Shown: in pieces, positions 7,042 through 11,547 of the stretch
Layout of the letters: each line of letters opens with the position of its first letter
Numbering within the stretch: position 1 is the first letter of the stretch
NCBI GenBank assembly: GCA_004558865.1
Contig: SFCY01000068.1
Coordinates: 1 to 11,547 of the forward strand
Direction of reading: 5' to 3'
DNA: 11,547 bases
Source: Bacteroidales bacterium
Lineage (GTDB): Bacteria; Bacteroidota; Bacteroidia; Bacteroidales; Bacteroidaceae
Position numbers and translations under genes: made by a program
Notes under the pieces: generated by a model
Seen by the model: the letters and a program-made list of their open reading frames with translations, nothing else
The model's database searches: none
Told to the model about the DNA's origin: nothing

Positions 7042-7446
7042 ACGTTTGAGAGCGTAATGAATTGAGAGGGCGGCCTCGGCGTCGGGGCTGGCCCATATAG
7101 AGAGGGAGCGGTTTCCTGCAAGGGAGACCGCTCCTTCTGCGTTGGGCCTGACGGGCGGAGGCTTGGGAGCCACGTCTGCGCCCCATGGCGATTCGCCTCG
7201 GTTTCGCCGCATCCCTATGAGGCCCGCTTCGCTTACCCAGCATTTGTGGCAGTTGGCACGATAGTCCGTGGCGACCGCCTCGATAGTTCGAGCCAATTGC
7301 CACGAACTATCGAGGCAGCCGCCACGAAACATGGGCAGCCTATAAATCTTGCTTGGGAATGCAACCTTTTGGCAACAGAATGCGTCTATATTGCAGATAC
7401 GGAGAAAAAACGCGACACTTCAACAACGTTGCACGGATTTTTTTCG
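7042..7446. other. GC-rich non-coding region with hairpins
   Basis: No gene is convincing here. An 8-bp stem GGAGCGGT/ACCGCTCC (7105-7112 and 7127-7134) is enclosed by GGCCCA/TGGGCC (7090-7095 and 7143-7148), giving a nested structure downstream of the small ORF that might end its transcript, although no strong T-run follows. Smaller dyads lie at GGCTTGGGAGCC and GGCGATTCGCC. The array at 7255-7316 is listed separately. Frames of 60-100 codons on both strands run through these palindromes and share peptide words only because the DNA is palindromic. Confidence 0.6.
7255..7316. repeat. Array of three 18-bp imperfect palindromes at 22-bp pitch
   Basis: The units are GGCACGATAGTCCGTGGC (7255-7272), GCCTCGATAGTTCGAGCC (7277-7294) and, in inverted orientation, GCCACGAACTATCGAGGC (7299-7316). 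Each is separated by exactly four bases (gacc, aatt). The shared core is CGATAGTyCG. Half-units flank the array on both sides (TGTGGC ending at 7250, and GCCACGAA from 7321), again with four-base spacers. As a whole the region folds into a long stem: CGTGGCG (7267-7273) pairs with 7320-7326, and GCCTCGATAGTTCG (7277-7290) pairs with 7303-7316. It could be a protein-binding array, a structured RNA or a copy of an intergenic repeat family. Confidence 0.75.
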
Positions 7447-7454
7447 TAAATTTG
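7429..7454 (+). promoter_or_regulatory. Promoter of the DUF2807 lipoprotein gene
   Basis: TAAATTTG (7447-7454) is an exact TAnnTTTG box. A TTG at 7429-7431 lies 15 bases upstream, a little close for the -33 element. The ATG follows 36 bases after the box. Confidence 0.6.
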
Positions 7455-7490
7455 CCAACATAACGTTCAACCCTAAAAACGAATCATTTT

Positions 7491-8348
7491 ATGAAGAAAG
7501 TCTTATCTATGCTAATGCTGCTGGCCATGGCCGCAATCTTCTCATCGTGCTACACCACGGGACCCTCCAACGACCCAAGAGGCGGGGAGAGGACGGAGAC
7601 CGTCCAGATGAAGCTATTCACGGCGGTGGAGGCCGCCGGGGAGCTGGAAGTGACTATCCACCAGGGAGCCGGCAAGTCGTACGTGAAGCTGAGGGGCTAC
7701 GACAGGGAGCTGAAGCGTACTTCGATGAAAGTGCGCGACGGCAAGCTCTACATCGAGAAGAAGAACCCAAACGGCTACAACCACGAAGAGGTGGTAGTGG
7801 ACGTGTACTGCAAGAGAGTGACCGACCTAACGGCCAAGGCCGGAGCCGAGGTCTCCACGACAGACGCCATTGTCAACGACAAGGTGGAGCTCTGCGCCTC
7901 ATCGGGCGGTGAGCTCAAGGTGGGCAAGGTGAGCTGCACGACGGCCGACCTCAGTGCCAGCTCGGGAGGAGACTTGGACGTGGCCAACCTCAAATCTTCC
8001 GACGGAGTGAAGGCCGACGCATCCTCCGGGGGAAACCTGGACGTGGACAGGCTGTCGGCAGCGATGAGCACAAGCATCACCGTCTCTTCCGGCGGAAGCT
8101 TCGAGAGCCATATCACCACAAACCACCTGAAAGCCGTGGCAAGCAGCGGGGCAAACATCGACCTCAAGGGACAGGCCAGCACGGGCGACTTCACAGCCTC
8201 AAGCGGAGCCAGCATCGAGGCCGACGAGCTCACTGTCAACGACCTCACGGCCAACGCCTCAAGCGCAGGTAGCATCACTGCCAAGGCCATCACGGCGGAG
8301 AGCCACGCCGACTTGACGAGCAGCGTCAACATCATACGGGTGAAGTAG
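7491..8348 (+). CDS. DUF2807 (head GIN domain) lipoprotein
   Basis: Encodes 285 residues. Residues 1-20 are a lipoprotein signal: MKK, a Leu/Met/Ala-rich core and FSSC, with Cys20 as the lipid-anchored residue. The mature protein contains a DUF2807 domain (about 40-280), an all-beta fold common in Bacteroidota cell-envelope proteins of unknown function. It is built from recurring ASSGG-type turns (SSGGELKV, SSGGDLDV, SSGGNLDV, SSGGSFES, SSGANIDL, SSGASIEA, SSAGSITA), spaced about 20 residues apart, consistent with a right-handed beta-helix of parallel strands. It probably faces the periplasm or outer surface. It is a single gene with its own promoter, and its substrate or partner is unknown. 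Confidence 0.85.
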   Translation: MKKVLSMLMLLAMAAIFSSCYTTGPSNDPRGGERTETVQMKLFTAVEAAGELEVTIHQGAGKSYVKLRGYDRELKRTSMKVRDGKLYIEKKNPNGYNHEEVVVDVYCKRVTDLTAKAGAEVSTTDAIVNDKVELCASSGGELKVGKVSCTTADLSASSGGDLDVANLKSSDGVKADASSGGNLDVDRLSAAMSTSITVSSGGSFESHITTNHLKAVASSGANIDLKGQASTGDFTASSGASIEADELTVNDLTANASSAGSITAKAITAESHADLTSSVNIIRVK

Positions 8349-8672
8349 ATGTAAATAAAAAGCCGATTCTAAAAATCAGGTTTAGGAAATTAGACGATAC
8401 GGATGCATGTTGTTTCGGTCGTCTTTGGCATCCATCGGCCTCAAAACGTCAAGTCTCATCGGTTGTGTAGCCCGCTACCCTCCCTCTTCAACTTACGTTT
8501 TGAGGCCAATAGATGGCAGAACTTTTCCGATAAGCCAGATGAGCAGAGCCAAGCTTGCTTGAACTCTGACATGGCGAGAAAAGGTGGGCGCTGGGCACAC
8601 TTTCTTGTCCACGTCGATAGGTTAAAATAGATTAAAATCGCAGAATATTGTGGTAGTCTCAAAAAATAGTGT
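8349..8672. other. Non-coding region between the lipoprotein gene and tRNA-Ser
   Basis: No gene is supported. A weak stem CCgATT...AATCaGG (8363-8380) followed by TTT could terminate the lipoprotein transcript. The long stem-loop at 8432-8516 is the main feature and is listed separately. The remainder is AT-rich with nothing else recognisable. Confidence 0.55.
8432..8516. repeat. Long imperfect stem-loop with 13-bp perfect arms
   Basis: GGCCTCAAAACGT (8437-8449) is perfectly complementary to ACGTTTTGAGGCC (8495-8507). The pairing continues inward (AAGT 8451-8454 with ACTT 8491-8494, after one bulged base) and outward (CCATC 8432-8436 with GATGG 8512-8516, after a 4-base bulge), giving about 22 bp in total. 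The 36-base loop carries a further GTAG-CCCG-CTAC hairpin. It sits about 85 bases after the lipoprotein gene. It may be a structured RNA, an intergenic repeat or the remnant of a small mobile element. Confidence 0.7.
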
Positions 8673-8680
8673 TACTTTTG
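8648..8680 (+). promoter_or_regulatory. Promoter of tRNA-Ser
   Basis: TACTTTTG (8673-8680) is an exact TAnnTTTG box placed 9 bases before the mature tRNA 5' end, with a TTG at 8648-8650 some 22 bases upstream as a possible -33 element. Confidence 0.65.
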
Positions 8681-8689
8681 CAACGCTAA

Positions 8690-8777
8690 GGAAGAATGGC
8701 AGAGTGACCGAATGCGCTGGACTCGAAATCCGGTATACCCCTTTCGGGTATCGGGGGTTTGAATCCCTCTTCTTCCG
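8690..8777 (+). tRNA. tRNA-Ser(CGA)
   Basis: This is an 88-nt class II tRNA. Acceptor arms GGAAGAA (8690-8696) and TTCTTCC (8770-8776) pair fully, with G8777 as discriminator. The anticodon stem CTGGA/TCCGG encloses the loop CTCGAAA, giving anticodon CGA at 8724-8726, which reads the UCG serine codon. A long variable arm TACCC-ctttc-GGGTA and a T-arm GGGGG-TTTGAAT-CCCTC complete the serine-type structure. The 3' CCA is not encoded. A recombinase gene starts about 250 bases downstream, so the 3' end of this gene may be the attachment site of an integrated element. Confidence 0.95.
8754..8777 (+). other. Candidate attachment site (attL) in the tRNA 3' end
   Basis: The T-arm and acceptor 3' half of tRNA-Ser is the usual target of tyrosine recombinases, and NBU2 of Bacteroides is known to integrate at tRNA-Ser genes. 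The recombinase gene lies just inside, with repeated short motifs between. No second copy of this segment occurs in the window, so the boundary is inferred and the exact core is not known. Confidence 0.4.
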
Positions 8778-8788
8778 CTTTTAAGTCG

Positions 8789-8819
8789 AAAAGGAAGTCT
8801 GATGCAGGCTTCCTTTTTT
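8789..8819 (+). terminator. Intrinsic terminator after tRNA-Ser
   Basis: An AAAAGGAAG (8789-8797) / CTTCCTTTT stem with an 11-base loop is followed by a run of T residues ending at 8819. It starts 12 bases after the tRNA. Confidence 0.85.
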
Positions 8820-8901
8820 CGTTTATAGTCAGCAAGTTACGAAATTAGATGTGCGTAAATGATTGAAAATTAGGGTAATAAGGGGATAGCAACCAAACGA
8901 A

Positions 8902-8991
8902 AAAGATTTGCAATCTTTGGTAATCATTGGCAAACATTAGGCGGTTTGTGTTTACCATAGTGTTTACCACTCCCCCGGCCAGTGTTTACCA
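8902..8991. repeat. Repeated motifs between tRNA and integrase, candidate recombinase arm sites
   Basis: The decamer GTGTTTACCA occurs three times in direct orientation (8948-8957, 8960-8969, 8982-8991), with starts 12 and 22 bases apart. Two degenerate inverted versions, TTTGGTAATCATT (8917-8929) and TTGGCAAACATT (8928-8939), lie just upstream. A perfect 7-bp dyad AAAGATT-TGC-AATCTTT occupies 8902-8918. Clusters of short direct repeats between an attachment core and an integrase gene are typical of arm-type integrase or excisionase binding sites. They could also be operators for the integrase gene. Confidence 0.55.
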
Positions 8992-9032
8992 CTGCTTAAA
9001 ATGATAATTTGCCAATTCATAAACGCAAGACA

Positions 9033-10190
9033 ATGGAGAATGACAGAATGCCGGTTGCAGGCTTTGTGTACAACAGGAAGAAGACGGCGACGCGGAATAA
9101 GGGAGCCGTCATTGAGATCCGTGTTTCTTATGACTACAAGAAGAAGTACCTGTCGACGGGCATCAAGGTGCTGCCCACGGAGTGGCGCGGCGACATGGTG
9201 ACGGGCAGGACGGATGCCATAGAGCTGAACAAGGCGCTTACGACGATGCGCAACAAAGTCCTGAAGGCTATCAACGACATGTTAGAGGAAGGGTGTCTCA
9301 ACATTCAGGAGATTCCGTCGCGGATGAAGCGCCTTGATGATGTGGGCAAGACGTTCTACGAGTATTGCCAGGAGCGCGCGGAGGTGCGCCAGTACAGACG
9401 CATGGATGACACGTGCAAGCGTTATGACCGCTTCTTGAAGTGGTTCAGAGAGTGGGGCGGCATCAAGAGCTTTGCTGACGTGACGGAGCGGAATATTCTC
9501 CTTATGGACGAGGCTTTGAAGAAGAAAGGGATGTGCAATTACTCGAAATGGAACAACTACCACCGTTTCCTCAACTCGTTCATCCTCGATGCCATCAGCG
9601 AGGGTTATCTGAGGCGGAACCCGTACAAATGGGTGCATATCGTGAAGGACAAGGTGAGCCACGGCCTGCACAAGTATCTCACCAAGGACGAACTCCGTGC
9701 CATAGAGACCGCCAGGATGGGTACGGAGAGCCTTGGCAGGGTGCGTGACCTGTTTGTCTTCCAGTCGTGCACGTGCCTCTCGTATAAAGACCTCGCAGCC
9801 TTTGACGTGAGGAAGGTGAGAGAAGAGAACGGGCGGATGATGTACACGGGCAAGCGTGGAAAGACCGGGGTGGAGTTCACTTTCATGCTTTTGAGGCCTG
9901 CCTTGGCTGTCTTGAAAAAGTATGGGGGCAAGTTGCCGTTGCTGAGCAACGTGAAGTATAACCAGTATCTGAAGGTGGTTGCTCAGACGGCTGGCGTGGA
10001 CAAGCCTATCACGACGCACTGGGCACGGCATACGGGGGCGACGATGCTGCTTAATGCCGGGGTGGACATGGAGACCGTGGCAAAGATATTGGGTCACTCC
10101 TCGACACGCATCACACGGACCACGTATGCCAAGCTGCTCGATGACACGGTGGGCAGGGAGATGGAAAAGGCAGAGGAAGAAGAGCGGTAA
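9033..10190 (+). CDS. Tyrosine recombinase/integrase of the Bacteroidota mobile-element type
   Basis: Encodes 385 residues from the ATG at 9033 (an in-frame TTG at 9009 is a less likely start). It cuts and rejoins DNA at attachment sites to integrate or excise a mobile element. The N-terminal arm-binding domain (about 8-70, containing YKKKYLSTGIKVLPTEW) is followed by a SAM-like core-binding domain (about 100-195) and the catalytic domain (about 212-370). Visible catalytic residues are Lys277 in RGKTG, H329-W-A-R332, His355 in LGHSS and Tyr365 in TTYAKL. The first catalytic Arg, normally in a TGLR motif, is replaced: the segment reads CTCLSYKDL with Ser250, as in IntDOT-like enzymes, which also lack that Arg. 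Its position just inside tRNA-Ser points to an element integrated there. Confidence 0.93.
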   Translation: MENDRMPVAGFVYNRKKTATRNKGAVIEIRVSYDYKKKYLSTGIKVLPTEWRGDMVTGRTDAIELNKALTTMRNKVLKAINDMLEEGCLNIQEIPSRMKRLDDVGKTFYEYCQERAEVRQYRRMDDTCKRYDRFLKWFREWGGIKSFADVTERNILLMDEALKKKGMCNYSKWNNYHRFLNSFILDAISEGYLRRNPYKWVHIVKDKVSHGLHKYLTKDELRAIETARMGTESLGRVRDLFVFQSCTCLSYKDLAAFDVRKVREENGRMMYTGKRGKTGVEFTFMLLRPALAVLKKYGGKLPLLSNVKYNQYLKVVAQTAGVDKPITTHWARHTGATMLLNAGVDMETVAKILGHSSTRITRTTYAKLLDDTVGREMEKAEEEER

Positions 10191-10219
10191 AGAGGGGCGG
10201 CTTGGGCGATACAGGCTTA

Positions 10220-10238
10220 GCCGCTGCACAGCAGCGGC
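10220..10238 (+). terminator. Hairpin after the integrase gene
   Basis: GCCGCTGC-ACA-GCAGCGGC is a perfect 8-bp GC-rich stem 29 bases after the integrase stop. No T-run follows on the plus strand, so it is either a weak terminator or an RNA-stabilising hairpin. Confidence 0.4.
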
Positions 10239-10252
10239 CTACCGAACGGAAC

Positions 10253-10288
10253 AAAAAAAGACCTCCCACGCATCTCGCGCAGGAGGCC
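10253..10288 (-). terminator. Intrinsic terminator of the hicAB operon
   Basis: On the minus strand CCTCC (from 10286-10282) pairs with GGAGG (10266-10262), with further GCGC/GCG pairing inside, and TTTTTTT (10259-10253) follows. It lies downstream of hicB. A second small stem GCCGAC-ATCAA-GTCGGC (10311-10327) sits between it and the hicB stop. Confidence 0.75.
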
Positions 10289-10335
10289 CCAAGTGTTCTA
10301 TTGTGTAGTGGCCGACATCAAGTCGGCAGTTGAAT

Positions 10336-10743
10336 TCAAAATGTAACCATCTCTATATCTTTGGCGAGCTTACGAAGCCCCACCTTTATTTTTTTTGCCT
10401 GCTTAGGTCTTGGCGACGACACCCTACTCGCATAGTGGGCCAACTGCTTTTGGTTGATACCCGTAATGGTCTGTAAGGCTGAAAAAGAGAACACACCACG
10501 GTAATAGTCGAGCAGGGTTGCTATATCGAAGTCATACACCAGCTCATACTCTCCGTCAAATACCTTGGGATAATCCTCACCCTTTTCCCTTCGTCCCTCC
10601 AGCCAGAAGTCCACACTCTCCTGAACATAGTTCTTGAATCCGTCAATGTCGCCGGTATAGGCGACCACCCATCCTGGAATGATGTCGCACGAGCAGCAAT
10701 ATCCGTTGTCCGTGCGGGCTGCTTTCATTATTACCTTTTCCAT
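10336..10743 (-). CDS. hicB: HicB-type antitoxin
   Basis: Encodes 135 residues. HicB antitoxins bind and block their HicA toxin and repress the operon. The N-terminal half (about 1-75: YCCSCDIIPGWVVAYTGDIDGFKNYVQESVDFWL) fits the partial RNase H-like fold of the family. A linker with YDFDIATLLDYYRG follows, then a C-terminal helix-turn-helix (about 88-125: FSALQTITGINQKQLAHYASRVSSPRPKQAKKI) for DNA binding. It is the second gene of the operon, 117 bases after hicA, an unusually wide gap for this pair. Two palindromes at the operon promoter are the likely operators. It belongs to the accessory region beside the integrase. Confidence 0.88.
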   Translation of the reverse strand: MEKVIMKAARTDNGYCCSCDIIPGWVVAYTGDIDGFKNYVQESVDFWLEGRREKGEDYPKVFDGEYELVYDFDIATLLDYYRGVFSFSALQTITGINQKQLAHYASRVSSPRPKQAKKIKVGLRKLAKDIEMVTF

Positions 10744-10841
10744 ATATCTGCGCTTAAATATTCATTTGAAAATGGATGGCGTTTTTATCGCCACCCTTGT
10801 TGAACTTGGCAAGTGCCTTTCCGTAGCGTGAAGGGAGGGGA

Positions 10842-10855
10842 GGGGCCGCAGCCCC
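10842..10855. other. GC hairpin between hicA and hicB
   Basis: GGGGC-CGCA-GCCCC lies immediately after the hicA stop (10861-10863) in the direction of transcription, within the gap. A second imperfect stem, GGTGGCG-ATAAAAA-CGCCATCC on the minus strand, lies nearer hicB (about 10774-10796). They could attenuate transcription or protect mRNA ends between toxin and antitoxin. No T-run follows the first, and no TAnnTTTG box for a separate hicB promoter is visible. Confidence 0.5.
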
Positions 10856-10860
10856 TTCTC

Positions 10861-11058
10861 TCAGAATTTCATCCCCGATTGTCGCTCGATGCTTTTCAGA
10901 AGAAATCCGCAAACATCATTGCTTTTCTTTCCGTTGACCGTTACTGTGCCTTTCTTCGTGGGATGTACATACTCACGATGCGAGCCCTTCATACGGTCCA
11001 TACGCCAACCGGCCTTCTCAAGATCATGAATAATCTTGCTTACTTTCACTACTTTCAT
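10861..11058 (-). CDS. hicA: HicA-type mRNA interferase toxin
   Basis: Encodes 65 residues. HicA toxins fold like a double-stranded RNA-binding domain and cleave mRNA. The family core is clear: KIIHDLEKAGWRMDRMKGSHREYVHPTKKGTVTV, with the catalytic His27 in the GSH motif. The chosen ATG (11058) gives the usual MKVVKVSKII start; the frame continues to 11115, but that extension covers the promoter. The C-terminal tail (GKKSNDVCGFLLKSIERQSGMKF) is typical in position and contributes the last helix. It precedes hicB on the same transcript. All key residues are intact, so the toxin is probably active. Confidence 0.92.
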   Translation of the reverse strand: MKVVKVSKIIHDLEKAGWRMDRMKGSHREYVHPTKKGTVTVNGKKSNDVCGFLLKSIERQSGMKF

Positions 11059-11084
11059 AGAACACTTGTTTTGTTTCAACACTG

Positions 11085-11116
11085 CAAAGATAGTAAATTT
11101 ACTACTAACTAACAAA
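11085..11116 (-). promoter_or_regulatory. Promoter of hicAB
   Basis: On the minus strand TATCTTTG (11085-11092) is an exact TAnnTTTG box, and TTTG (11113-11116) lies 20 bases upstream, the best -33/-7 pair in the window. It starts 27 bases before the hicA ATG. Confidence 0.8.
11091..11104. promoter_or_regulatory. Palindromic operator within the hicAB promoter
   Basis: TAGTAAATTTACTA is a perfect 14-bp palindrome lying in the spacer and touching the -7 box, so a bound repressor would block RNA polymerase. HicB with its helix-turn-helix is the obvious candidate, as HicB proteins autorepress. Confidence 0.65.
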
Positions 11117-11122
11117 CAAATA

Positions 11123-11137
11123 AGTAACTATTTTACT
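11123..11137. promoter_or_regulatory. Second, imperfect operator upstream of the hicAB promoter
   Basis: AGTAACTATTTTACT repeats the AGTAA...TTACT half-sites of the first operator just upstream of the -33 box. The two centres are about 32 bases apart, roughly three helical turns, so two HicB oligomers could bind on the same DNA face. Confidence 0.5.
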
Positions 11138-11160
11138 ACTATGCCTAAGATTTAACATCT

Positions 11161-11424
11161 CTATTTGCGCTTGCGTATGTCGTCCTCGAACTCGGTACCC
11201 ATGGACTGCGCCTCGTCGAAGATGGAGCGGATGTCGGCCTCGATGGTCATATTTTCCTCCCCGCATCCCATGGGTCGGAATGGCTCAGGGGTGGCCAGTT
11301 CTGTGGAGCGGTTGGGGTATGCCGCGCGGTAGAGAACGGCATGTGATATGTGGATGAGGGCATCGCGCATGAGCTCGGAGAGGGTGGCATATCCTCCGCG
11401 CTTGGCTACGGCTTCAAGGAGCAT
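11161..11424 (-). CDS. Small ribbon-helix-helix-like protein, possibly truncated or interrupted
   Basis: Encodes 87 residues from the ATG at 11424. The N-terminal part (MLLEAVAKRGGYATLSELMRDALI) resembles the two helices of a ribbon-helix-helix DNA-binding domain. The remainder (about 45-87) is polar, with an acidic end and a basic RKRK tail. The residues encoded just before the ATG (GRISQPDF) look like the missing first strand of such a domain, and the frame stays open back to a TGA at 11461-11463. The true start may therefore be non-canonical, or the gene may be interrupted. I know no name for the family. It lies upstream of hicA on the same strand, in the accessory region. Confidence 0.5.
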   Translation of the reverse strand: MLLEAVAKRGGYATLSELMRDALIHISHAVLYRAAYPNRSTELATPEPFRPMGCGEENMTIEADIRSIFDEAQSMGTEFEDDIRKRK

Positions 11425-11460
11425 GAAGTCGGGTTGTGATATTCTTCCGCTGAAAGGATG

Positions 11461-11547
11461 TCACCAGGCTGGGGCATCCTTTTTCCATATCATGGCATGG
11501 AGCCAAAAGGCCATGATGTTTATAAATTCATTATAGGCTTCCAGCCA
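11461..11547 (-). CDS. C-terminal fragment of an unidentified protein, cut by the window edge
   Basis: On the minus strand 28 codons run from the window edge to TGA at 11461-11463, encoding a Trp- and Phe-rich segment (WLEAYNEFINIMAFWLHAMI, then WKKDAPAW). It is in the same frame as the following small ORF, separated from its ATG only by the TGA and 12 codons. It may be the end of a separate upstream gene or the front part of one gene broken by a nonsense codon. Too little is visible to assign a function. Confidence 0.35.
   Translation of the reverse strand, partial: WLEAYNEFINIMAFWLHAMIWKKDAPAW

Noticed and set aside
7255..7316. CRISPR array
   Set aside because: Spacers are only four bases, units are imperfect and partly inverted, and there are no cas genes nearby.
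7018..7332. 104-codon minus-strand frame and a 67-codon plus-strand frame (7246-7449)
   Set aside because: Both run through the palindromic array and share a peptide word because the DNA is palindromic; no ribosome site or fold is apparent.
8437..8507. Invertible promoter segment flanked by inverted repeats
   Set aside because: The segment between the arms is only 45 bases, contains no TAnnTTTG box, and no gene starts close to either side in a way that suggests switching.
9282..10229. 315-codon minus-strand frame
   Set aside because: Antisense to the integrase, which has a full set of domain motifs; composition is low in sense (Pro/His/Arg-rich) and no family is recognisable.

Overview
The window looks like chromosomal DNA from a member of the Bacteroidota, most likely a Bacteroidales/Prevotella-type organism. 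The proteins have the character of that group: a Bacteroides-type inositol phosphate synthase, a DUF2807 lipoprotein and an IntDOT-like tyrosine recombinase. Independently, the characteristic Bacteroidota -7 promoter box TAnnTTTG occurs just upstream of at least seven transcription units. Coding regions are GC-rich and intergenic regions are AT-rich, except for several GC-rich palindromic blocks.

Layout. Positions 1-447 are intergenic and hold a nested 116-bp inverted repeat. A promoter then drives ino1 (myo-inositol-1-phosphate synthase, +). A perfect palindrome terminator follows, placed to stop both ino1 and the convergent frr-rsgA operon (ribosome recycling factor and the 30S-maturation GTPase, -). 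Still on the minus strand come a LacX-type aldose-1-epimerase, a Zn-type cation diffusion facilitator and a secreted outer-membrane beta-barrel protein. These have their own promoters and terminators, in places packed on top of one another.

From about 6495 to 7490 lies roughly 1 kb with little conventional coding. It has a strong promoter, a structured ~237-nt leader and a 32-codon ORF, then GC-rich hairpins and a regular array of three 18-bp imperfect palindromes at an exact 22-bp pitch. A lipoprotein with the DUF2807 repeat domain (+) follows, then a non-coding stretch with a long stem-loop, then tRNA-Ser(CGA).

The tRNA-Ser gene appears to be the boundary of an integrated element. About 250 bp downstream of it is a tyrosine recombinase. 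Three direct repeats of GTGTTTACCA lie between the two and are plausible arm-type recombinase sites. Past the integrase come a hicA-hicB toxin-antitoxin pair with its promoter bracketed by two related palindromic operators, then a small ribbon-helix-helix-like ORF and the tail of another ORF, both cut by or close to the window edge. The right end of the element is outside the window.

The least explained items are the small ORF with its structured leader, the 22-bp-pitch palindrome array, the long intergenic stem-loops, the large gap between hicA and hicB, and the in-frame stop in front of the last ORF. No complete new multi-gene system can be demonstrated from this sequence alone.
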